Assembly (NCBI RefSeq): GCF_002094975.1
Contig: NZ_CP015283.1
Coordinates: forward strand, 372,001 to 436,000
From: Streptococcus salivarius
Lineage (GTDB): Bacteria > Bacillota > Bacilli > Lactobacillales > Streptococcaceae
DNA length: 64,000 nt
Direction: 5' to 3'
Shown: positions 45,266 through 54,980 of the stretch, in pieces
Numbering within the stretch: the stretch's first letter is position 1
Layout: each line of letters opens with the position of its first letter
Notes under the pieces: model-generated
What the model was told of the DNA's origin: nothing
The model's input: only the letters and a program-made list of their open reading frames with translations
The model's database searches: none
Made by a program: the position numbers and the translations under genes

Positions 45266-46552
45266 TTAAAACTTTCTCTTTACGAGATAACGACGGTACA
45301 TCACGTAGAGGAAGATCGCACGCCATACATTATCAACAACGGTTGCAATCCAGACTCCGGCAAGACCCAGTCCTAGACTCACCCCAAGGAAGTATCCTGA
45401 GAAAATTCGGATAATCCACATCCCAATAGTCGTCGCATAGAAAGGCATCTTAGCCTTACCCAGACCTTGCCAAACTGCTGTGTAGACTAGAGTCCCCGAA
45501 GTCACAGGATTCCCAAGGAAAGAATAAAGAATAACTACCTGACTAGCCGCAATAGCTGCTTTATTATCTGTAAAGAGACCCGATAATCCTTGGCCAAAGA
45601 GCAAGATACTCCCTGAAACCAGAACCATCAAGAAGGTGGAAATCCAATAAGACTCTCGTATAATACGCTTCATCTGCGTCTTATCCCCTCGACCCAGACT
45701 ATTGGCAACCAAGATAACCGTAGCCGTTGCGACTCCCATACCAGGCATATAGTTAAACTGGGTGAGGTTTTCACCAATGGCGTTACCACCGACAACGGCT
45801 GTACCAAAGGTAACAATAATAGCCACGATGACCACATCTCCAGCACGCATCATCAGTCGTTCACCTGCTGCTGGCAGGGCAATCCCCAACAACTCTCTAT
45901 TAAAAGGTTTGGTAATTTCAAGCTGCTTCACATCCAGTTTCATCGCTTGCCAGAGTATCACTGTCCCAACCAGACGAGAGAAAACCGTAGCTGTTGCGAC
46001 CCCAATAATCCCCCAATGTCCCACAAAGATGGCTAAAGAAGATAAAATAGCATTAAGAACATTGGTCAAAAGACTGACAACCATGGAAATACGAGGTCGT
46101 CCCTTGGCTCGTAGGATGTTACCAAAAGTAGTCATCAAGGCTAAGAAGACCACTCCTCCACCGACAAGAGCAAGGTAAAGACTACCAGCCTGAGTCACAG
46201 ATTGCTCAGTACCTAAAAGATTAAGAATAGCCCCACCACCAAAAATGGAAAGTAGACCAAGGATGAGACTAAGAGCAAGGGTAATAATAATAGCATCCCA
46301 AGTGTCTCGGTTAGTCGCTTTAACATCACCTTTTCCTAAACTTCTGGCAATGACACTGGCACTTGAGGCTCCTAGAGCAATAAAGATAGCTTGGTAAATC
46401 GTAATGATATTATTGGCTACGGAAACCCCCGATATAGCGACAATACCAACCTGGGCCACTAGGTAAGAATCGACAACCCCCATCAACATTTGTAGAAGGT
46501 TTTCGGCCATAGCAGGCAAGGCTATGTTTAGAATTTTCTTTGTTTCTGTCAT
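45266..46552 (-). CDS. MATE-family multidrug/cation efflux transporter
   Basis: The 428-residue protein has twelve hydrophobic segments in two homologous halves, with repeated glycine/asparagine-rich starts (ALPAMAENLLQMLMGVVDSYLVAQVG at 13 and ALPAAGERLMMRAGDVVIVAII at about 230, each split). This is the NorM/DinF-type MATE layout; these antiporters expel drugs or metabolites using Na+ or H+. The substrate is unknown. It lies between fakA and thrC on the same strand with its own terminator region. Confidence 0.9.
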   Translation of the reverse strand: MTETKKILNIALPAMAENLLQMLMGVVDSYLVAQVGIVAISGVSVANNIITIYQAIFIALGASSASVIARSLGKGDVKATNRDTWDAIIITLALSLILGLLSIFGGGAILNLLGTEQSVTQAGSLYLALVGGGVVFLALMTTFGNILRAKGRPRISMVVSLLTNVLNAILSSLAIFVGHWGIIGVATATVFSRLVGTVILWQAMKLDVKQLEITKPFNRELLGIALPAAGERLMMRAGDVVIVAIIVTFGTAVVGGNAIGENLTQFNYMPGMGVATATVILVANSLGRGDKTQMKRIIRESYWISTFLMVLVSGSILLFGQGLSGLFTDNKAAIAASQVVILYSFLGNPVTSGTLVYTAVWQGLGKAKMPFYATTIGMWIIRIFSGYFLGVSLGLGLAGVWIATVVDNVWRAIFLYVMYRRYLVKRKF

Positions 46553-46574
46553 AATATTCTTTTCTATATTGATA

Positions 46575-46606
46575 AAAATAGGGCTGATTTCTCAGCTCCT
46601 ATTTTT
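46575..46606 (-). terminator. Terminator of thrC
   Basis: AAAATAGGAGCTGA pairs with TCAGCCCTATTTT over GAAA (one mismatch) and ends in T5 on the minus strand. Confidence 0.8.
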
Positions 46607-46612
46607 TTATTC

Positions 46613-48097
46613 TTATACACCAAGATAGCTTTCAACTGCTTTTTGCATATCAGCTGCCGCAACAACTGTTTTATGGCGAACTTCTGCATGTTCAAGTCCA
46701 TCTACAGCCGCTGGGATAGCTACACCTGAAAGTTGGTGCAAATCTTCTACTGCTTTGAAATCATCCCCACTGTCTTTACCAGTGACAGCTGAAACAGCCA
46801 CACGTGGGAATTTGTATGGGCTAGCTGTTGAAGCGATAACTGTTGGTGTGTGGTCATCTGTCTTTTGAACATATGCTTCGTAAACAGCTGAGGCAACTGC
46901 TGTATGAGGATCTTCGATATACTTGTCTTCATCATAGACACGCTTGATTTCAGCAGCTGTTTCATCCTCAGTTGCAAAACCTGCTGCAAACAAATCAAGA
47001 ATATCTTTATCTGCATCAGCCAAAGTATACTCACCCTTAGTCACAAGTGCATCCATAAGCTCTTTAGTCTTAGTAGAATCATTACCAAGAAGGTGGAAAA
47101 TCAAGCGTTCCAAGTTAGAAGATACCAAGATATCCATAGAAGGGCTTGTTGTTACCTTGAAGTCACGTTTCTTGTCATAAGTACCCGTTGCGAAGAAGTC
47201 TGTAAGGACGTTATTTTCATTAGAAGCACAGATTAATTTGCCAACTGGAACACCAATCTGACGTGCATAATAAGCCGCCAAGATATTACCAAAGTTTCCT
47301 GTTGGTACTGTGAAGTTCACCTTATCTCCGTTTTGGATATGACCTGCCTTAACCAACTGTGCATAGGCATATACATAGTAAACCACTTGCGGTACCAAAC
47401 GACCAACGTTCATTGAGTTAGCTGATGAGAATTGCGTATGATGAGCCAACAATTTCTCACGCAAATCAACATCATTAAACATACGTTTCACATCTGTTTG
47501 AGCATCATCAAAGTTACCATCAATGGCAATAACGTGCGTATTAGCTCCTGTTTGAGTGGTCATTTGCAATTCTTGGATTTTTGAAACACCGTCTTTTGGA
47601 TAAAAGACAATGATTTCAGTTCCAGGAACATCTGCAAAACCAGCCATGGCAGCTTTACCAGTGTCACCTGATGTCGCTGTCAAGATGACAATCTTATTAT
47701 CAACACCTTGCTTTTTAGCTGATGTTGTTAGCAAATAAGGCAAGATTGAAAGGGCCATGTCTTTGAAAGCAATAGTAGAACCATGGAAAAGCTCAAGATT
47801 GTAGTGGTTCTTAAGTTTAACTACTGGTGCAATGGCAGCTGTATCAAACTTGTCATCATAAGCATTTGTGATACAGTAATCCAATTCCTCTTCAGTAAAA
47901 TCATCCAAGAAAGCTGACAAGACCAATTTAGCAACTTCTTGATAAGAAGCGTCTTTCAATTGATCAAAGTCCAAAGCAACCTCAGGCGTTGACAACGGTG
48001 TGAACAAGCCACCATCTGTTGCCAAACCTTGAAGAATAGCTTGACTAGCTGTTACTTTATTATTTTCGTCACGTGTTGATTGGTATACAAGTGTCAT
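46613..48097 (-). CDS. thrC: Threonine synthase
   Basis: ThrC converts O-phosphohomoserine to threonine with PLP. The 494-residue enzyme is of the long type with an N-terminal extension. The PLP lysine lies in GSTIAFKDMALS (about residue 113), the phosphate-binding loop in TATSGDTGKAAMAG (about 142) and VPTGNFGNILAAYYA at about 263. It is monocistronic, with a terminator downstream and a CodY-like box at 48141-48155. Confidence 0.96.
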   Translation of the reverse strand: MTLVYQSTRDENNKVTASQAILQGLATDGGLFTPLSTPEVALDFDQLKDASYQEVAKLVLSAFLDDFTEEELDYCITNAYDDKFDTAAIAPVVKLKNHYNLELFHGSTIAFKDMALSILPYLLTTSAKKQGVDNKIVILTATSGDTGKAAMAGFADVPGTEIIVFYPKDGVSKIQELQMTTQTGANTHVIAIDGNFDDAQTDVKRMFNDVDLREKLLAHHTQFSSANSMNVGRLVPQVVYYVYAYAQLVKAGHIQNGDKVNFTVPTGNFGNILAAYYARQIGVPVGKLICASNENNVLTDFFATGTYDKKRDFKVTTSPSMDILVSSNLERLIFHLLGNDSTKTKELMDALVTKGEYTLADADKDILDLFAAGFATEDETAAEIKRVYDEDKYIEDPHTAVASAVYEAYVQKTDDHTPTVIASTASPYKFPRVAVSAVTGKDSGDDFKAVEDLHQLSGVAIPAAVDGLEHAEVRHKTVVAAADMQKAVESYLGV

Positions 48098-48140
48098 GGT
48101 AAATCCTCTTTTTAGATAGTCTGTGGCTCTATTGTAGCAT

Positions 48141-48155
48141 AATTGTCAGAATATT
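48141..48155. promoter_or_regulatory. CodY-like box upstream of thrC
   Basis: AATTGTCAGAATATT matches the CodY consensus in 13 of 15 positions. It overlaps the -35 region of a promoter whose extended -10 reads TGCTACAAT on the minus strand. Confidence 0.6.
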
Positions 48156-48223
48156 TCTACACGTATTGTGACTTGTGAGAAAATCATTCGGATATCACCC
48201 TATTTTCTCCTCTCAAAGACATG

Positions 48224-48250
48224 AAAAAATCCGGAATAGCTATTCCGGAT
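48224..48250 (-). terminator. Terminator of the membrane protein pair
   Basis: A perfect 22-bp palindrome (arm ATCCGGAATAG) is followed by T6 on the minus strand, just past the stop of the gene at 48257. Confidence 0.85.
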
Positions 48251-48256
48251 GTCATC

Positions 48257-49234
48257 TTAAAATTTATCTTTGGTGTCATTCTTAGTTGAGAAAGTAATAT
48301 CTTTTGATTTGCCATCACCACTAAGCGTTACTTTCTTATCTTTTTTAGTCACTTTTAGCTCTTGGCCTTTTTTCACATTGAGACCATCAATATCAACGTC
48401 TTTGTTGACAGAAGTAACAGTCATCTTATGTCCCAAGCGACTAACCTTCCCTTTGAAAAGGGTTGTCGTTGTTTCGCCTGTCTTCGAATCATACTTTTGA
48501 CCGCTGTCTTTTGCAGCTTTTTCAAGAGCTTCATCAAGTTCTTTTTCTATAGTTTCCTCACTATAATAGTTTTCAAAGGAATCTCCATAGAAGGCTTTAA
48601 ATAAATCTCCAAAGGCTGAGAAGGACTTCTGAACCCTCTCACGATAATCCTTGATGTAAGTTTTCTTGTCAAAAGTATAGCCAGCAGTCACCTTCGCATT
48701 GCTACCTTTTACCTTCATGGTTACAGCAGTATCTGTAAAGTACTTTTCAAGCTCCTTACTATCCAAGTCTGTCAAACTTTCAGACATGCTTGAACTATAC
48801 TCTCTACCTAGAGAACTACTGTACCATTTGCCATCAATATTACCTGTCACATAACGGTAAGTCATAAAGCCACCGATACATAAGAAGACGAGGACTACCG
48901 CTGACAAAACTGAGACTAGGATGCGTTTTTTCTTTTTGGGATCCATTGGTTTTTTAGGAGCCAAATTTGCCATAGCTGCTTGTCCTTCTGGAAAAGCAAC
49001 CATAGAAGGTGCTGTTGTTGTTACCGCTGGTGCCGTTTCTGTTGGTAGAGGACTAGTGCTTGTCTCGACGATTTCTGCCTCAACCTTAATAGGTTCAGTA
49101 GTAGCTGTATCTTCAGCTTTAGCTGGTGCTTCATTAACAAACTCTCCAGCTTTCAAAGCATCCGCCATTTCCTGAACACTCGGCTTACGTCCGTTTACCG
49201 TCTCAAAATAGTCCAACCATTCTGCTCTTGTCAT
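48257..49234 (-). CDS. Single-pass membrane protein with extracytoplasmic domain, paralogue 1
   Basis: The 325-residue protein has a cytosolic N-terminal domain (TRAEWLDYFETVNGRKP), a Thr/Pro/Ala-rich linker, a basic PKKPMDPKKKKR stretch and one membrane helix (about 109-129). An outer domain follows that begins IDGKWYSS and contains a GETTTTLFKGKVSR motif. It is lysine-rich outside and has no signal peptidase site, so it is type II. The next gene encodes a paralogue of the same design. Function is unknown; envelope sensing or cell-wall association is a guess. Confidence 0.7.
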   Translation of the reverse strand: MTRAEWLDYFETVNGRKPSVQEMADALKAGEFVNEAPAKAEDTATTEPIKVEAEIVETSTSPLPTETAPAVTTTAPSMVAFPEGQAAMANLAPKKPMDPKKKKRILVSVLSAVVLVFLCIGGFMTYRYVTGNIDGKWYSSSLGREYSSSMSESLTDLDSKELEKYFTDTAVTMKVKGSNAKVTAGYTFDKKTYIKDYRERVQKSFSAFGDLFKAFYGDSFENYYSEETIEKELDEALEKAAKDSGQKYDSKTGETTTTLFKGKVSRLGHKMTVTSVNKDVDIDGLNVKKGQELKVTKKDKKVTLSGDGKSKDITFSTKNDTKDKF

Positions 49235-49259
49235 TTATATTCCCCTTTAATTTCCTTTT

Positions 49260-50105
49260 TTATTTATTTTTTGTAAAACTAATGTCACCGAATTCACTGT
49301 GTGCCTTGATAGTAAAGCCTTCATTGTTAGGCGTATAATCTAAGACATCACCTTTTTTAAAAGCATCTGAATCTCCAGCCTTATCCACAGTGATTGTTTG
49401 CTCCCAACGGTTAATATCTCCCGTAAAAGCAGTTGTTGTGACACGACCGGTTTTGGCATCGTAGGTATAGCTCTTTGGAAGTTCTTTCTTCACTGTCTCA
49501 TCAAACTGTTTATAGTAGTCTTTTTCTGACAATGAATAACTATCAAAAACCTCCGAGAACTCCTCACCGTACTGACCTTTCAATTCAGTAACTCTACTCT
49601 GGTAAGCCTGATAAAGACCTTTACGATTGTAAACAAAGCTCACTTTTAAGTGAGCCTTATTGTCAGTAATACTCATTGCTGTATTGATATCGGTGATAAG
49701 ATTTTGACCTTGTGGTAAAGCATTACTAACTTTATTCTTAGTAGTAGCAGTGTCTTTCAGAGTGGCTAACATTTTCTCACTAAAGGTTGGGCTTGTCCAA
49801 TCGCCCTCAATGCTTGCAGCTCGATAACGGTATCCCATCACGAGACAAACAATCAAAAGTATGGTGAGTATCGCTGCAATCACACCTGATACCATCCCCA
49901 CAATATTCTTTGAGGTTACTGGCTCCTTTGATTCTTTTACTTGTTGACTAGGATTGAATTGAACACTCACCATCCTATCAGCATTAAACTCTTTAAACTT
50001 ATTAGTCGCTCTATTCCCTTCCATGAGAGCCCCCGATGGTCCCATTTTATGAAGCTTAAGAGGGTGTGCTGTTTCACCCAAGCTAAGCCCTTCTTCTTTT
50101 GTCAT
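49260..50105 (-). CDS. Single-pass membrane protein with extracytoplasmic domain, paralogue 2
   Basis: The 281-residue protein shares its architecture with the downstream gene: cytosolic N-terminus (here a different sequence), one membrane helix (about 69-91), and an outer domain starting SIEGDWTSP. That domain contains a tyrosine-rich YNRKGLYQAYQSRV region, then GRVTTTAFTGDINR, matching IDGKWYSS and GETTTTLFKGKVSR of paralogue 1. The genes are 25 bases apart and share one terminator, so this is a tandem duplication forming an operon. No known family is recognised. Confidence 0.7.
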   Translation of the reverse strand: MTKEEGLSLGETAHPLKLHKMGPSGALMEGNRATNKFKEFNADRMVSVQFNPSQQVKESKEPVTSKNIVGMVSGVIAAILTILLIVCLVMGYRYRAASIEGDWTSPTFSEKMLATLKDTATTKNKVSNALPQGQNLITDINTAMSITDNKAHLKVSFVYNRKGLYQAYQSRVTELKGQYGEEFSEVFDSYSLSEKDYYKQFDETVKKELPKSYTYDAKTGRVTTTAFTGDINRWEQTITVDKAGDSDAFKKGDVLDYTPNNEGFTIKAHSEFGDISFTKNK

Positions 50106-50226
50106 AGGAATCTCCTTATCTTGCTGTAAGGTTATTATAACAATTCTTAAAGCGTTTTTCTATCTTATTCAAGAAAGTCCTTTATTTTTAATTTGGATAA
50201 ACACTCTAATATAGAAGATTCCTGGC

Positions 50227-50255
50227 AAAAAAAGTAGCCCTTATAGAGCTACTTT
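50227..50255 (-). terminator. Terminator of adhE
   Basis: AAAGTAGCTC pairs with GGGCTACTTT over TATAA and is followed by T4-T7 on the minus strand. Confidence 0.85.
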
Positions 50256-50265
50256 AGTCTATCAC

Positions 50266-52863
50266 TTACCCTTTATAATCAAAGGCAATTTCGATAATTT
50301 CTTTCAATTCTGAAATAAGCGGTTCTTTCGGATTAGCTGTTGTACATTGGTCTTCATAAGCATGTTCGGCCAAAGTATAGGCAGTGTCTTGAAGAAGTTT
50401 CTTAGTGACACCTTGTCCCTTCCAGTTCATGTCAATACCAACGGCAATACCTAATTCGTATACTTTTTGTGCCAAAAGTTCAACCAATTCAGCATCTGAT
50501 TGTTTGTCAGTACCCCATCCCATGAAACGAGCAATATCAGCATAATCCTTGTCTGCACGGAAGTAGTCATATTTAGGGAACATGGCGTGTTTTTGAGGAT
50601 CACGACCATTGTAGCGGATAACGTGAGGTAGAAGAATTGCATTGGTACGTCCGTGTGGAATATTGTACATTGGACCAATCTTATGTGCTAATGAGTGACT
50701 AATACCAAGGAAGGCATTGGCAAAGGCCATACCAGCCATTGTTGACGCATTATGCATTTTTTCACGTGATTCTTCATCACCAAAACGGTAAGAATGTTCA
50801 AGATTTTCAAAAACAAGTTTAATCGCTTGAAGTGAAAGTCCGCGTGTATAGTCGCTAGCCATGACTGATACATAAGATTCAATAGCGTGAGTCAAAACGT
50901 CCATACCTGTATCTGCCGTAACGCTGGCAGGTACACTCATAACCAAAGCAGGGTCGACGATAGCAATATCCGGAGTCAAAGCGTAATCTGCCAATGGATA
51001 CTTGATATGAGTTTCACTATCAGTGATAACCGCAAATGACGTTACTTCTGAACCCGTACCTGAAGTTGTAGGGATACAGATAAATGTGGTCTTTTCAGCA
51101 TATGGAATCTTATAGGTACGTTTACGAATATCTAAGAATTTTTGTTTAGCACCGAAAAAGCTTACATCTGGGTGTTCAAAGAACATCCACATAGCCTTAG
51201 CCGCATCCATTGCAGAACCACCACCAAGGGCAATAATGACATCTGGTTGGAAGTCTACAAAGCGTTCCAAGCCTTTATAAACCGTATTCGTAGATGGGTT
51301 AGGCTCAACATCTGAGAAAACTTCAATCATTGGATCGTGACGGTTGAGTTCCAGTTGGCGTTTAACCAAGGCAGCGTAGCCAAACTGAACCATACCTGGA
51401 TCACAGACCAACATTACACGTTTAGCTTTGATATGACGCAGATATGTTATTGAGTCTTTTTCAAAGAAGATTTTTGGTGGGACGCGAAACCATTGCATAT
51501 TATTGCGACGCTTTGACAATGTTTTTACGTTAAGAAGGTCAAATGAACTAACATTGTGAGAGATTGAGTTGTGTCCGTATGAGCCACAACCAAGAGTCAA
51601 TGATGGGATCATGTTATTGTAGATATTACCGATACCACCTTCAGCTGATGGGCTATTTACCAAGACACGGCAGGCTTTCATGCGAATACCATATTGGAGT
51701 TGGAGCTCTTCATTTTCAGTGTGGATAACAGCTGTGTGTCCGAGACCACCCAAATTGAGCATACCTTCTGCTTTTTTGAATCCATCTTCAACGCCATCAG
51801 ATTTGATAAGGGCAAGTACTGGAGACAATTTTTCCAAGGCAAGTGGGTGTTCCATTGTTGCATCTGGAATTTCTGCCAAAAGCAATTTTGTACCTGCAGG
51901 AACTTTAAGACCAGCTTTTTCAGCGATTTCAATAGCTGAGTGACCTACAATGGCACCATTTACAGCTGTACGCGCTTCATTAAGAACGACTTTTTCCAAT
52001 TTAGCAATGTCGGCTTTTTTAGAAATGATGACACATTGATGTGCTTCAAATTCAGCCTTAACTTCGTCATAAATAGCTGCATCAACGATAGCTGCTTGTT
52101 CAGAAGCACAAATCATACCATTGTCAAAACTCTTTGAAAGAATGATATCGTTGACAGCACGTTTAACTTTAGCATCTGCCGCAATATAGGCAGGTACATT
52201 CCCAGCTCCTACACCAAGTGCTGGTTTACCAGTTGAGTAAGCTGCTTTAACCATACCAGGTCCACCAGTCGCAAGTACTGTGGCAATCTTAGGATGGTTC
52301 ATCAAGAGACCAGTCGCTTCGATAGATGGCTCTTCAATCCACTGAATACAGTTCTTAGGTGCACCAGCTTCAATAGCAGCATCACGAACAATGCGCGCAG
52401 CTTCTGCTGATGATTTTTGAGCTGATGGGTGGAAGGCAAATACAATTGAGTTACGTGTTTTCAACGCAATCAAAGCTTTGAAAATAGTAGTAGATGTTGG
52501 ATTTGTTGTTGGAGTTACCCCACAGATAACACCTACCGGCTCAGCGATAGAGACCAAACCTTGCTCTTTATCTTCAGCAATAACACCGACTGTCTTGTCA
52601 TTTTTGATGCTATTCCAAATGTATTCAGAAGCATACATATTTTTTATAGCTTTGTCTTCATAAATACCACGACCTGTTTCGTCAACAGCCAATTTTGCAA
52701 GATACATGTGTTTATCAAGCGCTGCGATTGCTGCATGGTGAACAATGTGGTCCACTTGCTCCTGTGTAAAGTCAGCCATTTCATTGAGGGCTTCAACCCC
52801 CTTTATTGCCAATTCATCAATTACTGTTTGAATATCTTTAGTTTGTTTAATTTCTTTAGTCAT
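50266..52863 (-). CDS. adhE: Bifunctional acetaldehyde-CoA/alcohol dehydrogenase
   Basis: AdhE reduces acetyl-CoA to ethanol in two steps, reoxidising NADH in mixed-acid fermentation. The 865-residue protein has an N-terminal aldehyde dehydrogenase half with the catalytic Cys in NGMICASEQA (about residue 245) and a GVGAGNVPAYI loop. The C-terminal iron-dependent alcohol dehydrogenase half has GGGSAMDAAKAMW (about 548), SLAHKIG and HGRTNAILLPHVIRYN histidines (about 720-745). Both halves are full length. It is monocistronic. AAAAGGAG precedes the ATG. Confidence 0.97.
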   Translation of the reverse strand: MTKEIKQTKDIQTVIDELAIKGVEALNEMADFTQEQVDHIVHHAAIAALDKHMYLAKLAVDETGRGIYEDKAIKNMYASEYIWNSIKNDKTVGVIAEDKEQGLVSIAEPVGVICGVTPTTNPTSTTIFKALIALKTRNSIVFAFHPSAQKSSAEAARIVRDAAIEAGAPKNCIQWIEEPSIEATGLLMNHPKIATVLATGGPGMVKAAYSTGKPALGVGAGNVPAYIAADAKVKRAVNDIILSKSFDNGMICASEQAAIVDAAIYDEVKAEFEAHQCVIISKKADIAKLEKVVLNEARTAVNGAIVGHSAIEIAEKAGLKVPAGTKLLLAEIPDATMEHPLALEKLSPVLALIKSDGVEDGFKKAEGMLNLGGLGHTAVIHTENEELQLQYGIRMKACRVLVNSPSAEGGIGNIYNNMIPSLTLGCGSYGHNSISHNVSSFDLLNVKTLSKRRNNMQWFRVPPKIFFEKDSITYLRHIKAKRVMLVCDPGMVQFGYAALVKRQLELNRHDPMIEVFSDVEPNPSTNTVYKGLERFVDFQPDVIIALGGGSAMDAAKAMWMFFEHPDVSFFGAKQKFLDIRKRTYKIPYAEKTTFICIPTTSGTGSEVTSFAVITDSETHIKYPLADYALTPDIAIVDPALVMSVPASVTADTGMDVLTHAIESYVSVMASDYTRGLSLQAIKLVFENLEHSYRFGDEESREKMHNASTMAGMAFANAFLGISHSLAHKIGPMYNIPHGRTNAILLPHVIRYNGRDPQKHAMFPKYDYFRADKDYADIARFMGWGTDKQSDAELVELLAQKVYELGIAVGIDMNWKGQGVTKKLLQDTAYTLAEHAYEDQCTTANPKEPLISELKEIIEIAFDYKG

Positions 52864-52969
52864 ATAAAACTCCTTTTAAGCACTTGTTAAAAAAATCACA
52901 AGCTTTTGAACAATATTATTATAGCTCTTTATTCAATTTTTGTAAACCCTTACAACGACAAAAATAAAG

Positions 52970-52995
52970 AAATCCATCCATTTTAGGACAGATTT
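52970..52995 (-). terminator. Probable terminator of pepO
   Basis: AAATC-TGTCC and GGATG-GATTT form an imperfect stem followed by TTTCTTTATTTTTG on the minus strand, 8 bases past the pepO stop. Confidence 0.6.
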
Positions 52996-53003
52996 CATCA
53001 TTA

Positions 53004-54899
53004 TTACCAAATAATCACACGATCTTCTGGGGCACGCCACATGCCGTCGCCTTCTTTAACGTCAAATTCCTTGTGGAATTCGTCGAAGTTTGGTAGTTGA
53101 ACATTAGTACGGAGTTTTCCTGGTGCGTGGACATCGACACTTGCAAGGAGTTGCATATATTCTGTCCGAGCTTTCATGCGCCAGATGCGAGCAAAGTTGG
53201 TGAAGAATTCTTCTGCTGAGAAATCCTCCTCTTTCTTAGCGGCCTCAAGGGCTGCAGCGATGCCTCCAAGATCCGCTACGTTTTCAGAGACGGTCAATTT
53301 CCCGTTAATCTTAGCACCGTAAGAGTCTTGGCCTTCAAACTGATCGATGACTTTTTGCGTGCGAGCGGTAAAGGCTTCGTAATCTTCTGGTTTCCACCAG
53401 TCCTTCAAGCTACCATTCTCATCAAAGGAAGCTCCATTGGTGTCAAAGGCGTGTGAAATTTCATGGGCAATGACTGCACCGATTCCGCCGTAGTTAGCTG
53501 ATGACGATTGGTGAAGATCATAGAAAGGTGCCTGCAAAATTGCTGCTGGGAAGACGATTTGGTTTTGTTGCGGATCATAGTAGGCATTGACCATATTTGC
53601 TGGCATATGCCACTCACTTCGATCAACTGGTTGGTTCCACTTACTCCAGCTATGAGCAATTGAAATTTCGTAGAGAGCTTGAGCATTTTCAACCAAGGTT
53701 TTGCTCTCGTCGATAATCTTCTTGGCATAAGTTTCTGGTAACTTTTCAGGGTAACCGATATGAGGTGTGATGACATTGAGTTTGACAATGGCTTTTTCAC
53801 GAGTCTCAGGGGCGAGCCAATCTGCTTTTTCTAGACGAGCCTTGTAAACCTCAATCATAGTTGCAACTTTATGCTCTACGTCTGCTTTTGCTTCTGGTGA
53901 GAATTTTTCTCCCGCATACCATAGTCCAAGCGCTTGGCTATATGGTACTTCTGCTAATGACAAGGCTGCTTTTTCTTTGGAACGAGGTTCTGGAACACCT
54001 GCAATCGTACGACTATATTCACCAGCCAAGACACGGATTTCTTCAGTCAAAAATAGAGTCCAAGAAAGAGCTGCGCCGAGTTTCAATGCAGCATGAAAGG
54101 TCTCCCAGTTGGCTGCTGAGTAGAATGTTGGTGCGAATTCCTTCCAGTAACGCTCTTCTGGCACGATGATTTTATCTGGAGTTTGTCCGATCACTTCTGT
54201 AAAGAAGGCATCGAGTGGCAATTCTGGGACCAAGGCCTTGAAATCCGCCCACTCATAGGGATGGTAGAGTTTGTTATACTCTGATTTTTCTTCGTTCGAC
54301 AAGACATATTTGGCCAATTCTGCATCCCCTGCAATGACCTTATCCAGGATATCTTTGATTTCTTCCTCTGAGAAATCAAATTTTGCCAAGAGTTTTTCCA
54401 TCATTTGGCGCCAGATAGCTAGTAATTCTGGACCTTTTTCGTTACCTTCTTCATAGTAGGTCGTATCTGGCAAGATGAGAGCCGGTGCTTCTCCCCACAA
54501 GACATTCATTTGAGCATTCATAAAGTCTGGTGACACGCTAAATGGCAAGAGATTTGGTTTGCCAGCTAGTTCATAGGTGCCTAACTTGCTGGTATAGTCT
54601 TCAAAAGAAGACAAGGCCTTGATTTCATTGATCAAGGGCATGACTGGCGCTACACCAGCTGCTTCTCTTGCATCAAAATCTGCCACCATCTTATGGTATT
54701 TGACAAAGTTTTGGAGAATACTGTCTTCGGGCAATTCTTCACCTCGTTGCCATTTTCCAGTGATATCCAACATCAAGTTTTCGATATCTTGGTCCAAATC
54801 CATAAAACCACCGGTTGAAGGCTTATCATCAGGAATTACAGCGGTCTCCGCCCATTTTCCATTGACGTAATCATAAAAATCATCTTGTAAGCGTGTCAT
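53004..54899 (-). CDS. pepO: M13-family oligoendopeptidase PepO
   Basis: PepO is a cytosolic zinc endopeptidase that cuts oligopeptides of roughly 5-30 residues, part of peptide nutrition. The 631-residue protein has the zinc motif VIAHEISHAFD (about residue 478, HExxH), the third ligand in NVADLGGIAAALEA (about 540), and the C-terminal APEDRVIIW resembling the neprilysin CxxW-type end without cysteine. No signal peptide is present. It is monocistronic; the start follows GGAGG. Confidence 0.95.
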   Translation of the reverse strand: MTRLQDDFYDYVNGKWAETAVIPDDKPSTGGFMDLDQDIENLMLDITGKWQRGEELPEDSILQNFVKYHKMVADFDAREAAGVAPVMPLINEIKALSSFEDYTSKLGTYELAGKPNLLPFSVSPDFMNAQMNVLWGEAPALILPDTTYYEEGNEKGPELLAIWRQMMEKLLAKFDFSEEEIKDILDKVIAGDAELAKYVLSNEEKSEYNKLYHPYEWADFKALVPELPLDAFFTEVIGQTPDKIIVPEERYWKEFAPTFYSAANWETFHAALKLGAALSWTLFLTEEIRVLAGEYSRTIAGVPEPRSKEKAALSLAEVPYSQALGLWYAGEKFSPEAKADVEHKVATMIEVYKARLEKADWLAPETREKAIVKLNVITPHIGYPEKLPETYAKKIIDESKTLVENAQALYEISIAHSWSKWNQPVDRSEWHMPANMVNAYYDPQQNQIVFPAAILQAPFYDLHQSSSANYGGIGAVIAHEISHAFDTNGASFDENGSLKDWWKPEDYEAFTARTQKVIDQFEGQDSYGAKINGKLTVSENVADLGGIAAALEAAKKEEDFSAEEFFTNFARIWRMKARTEYMQLLASVDVHAPGKLRTNVQLPNFDEFHKEFDVKEGDGMWRAPEDRVIIW

Positions 54900-54944
54900 T
54901 ACACTTCCTCCATCAACATTAAAAGTGCTTTCATTATAACAAAA

Positions 54945-54972
54945 TTCCCCAGTAAAAGCATTTACTGAGGAA
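54945..54972 (-). terminator. Terminator of the tre operon
   Basis: TTCCTCAGTAAA pairs with TTTACTGGGGAA (one G-U) over a 4-base loop; the minus strand continues ATTTTG. Confidence 0.7.
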
Positions 54973-54980
54973 AGTTTGGC

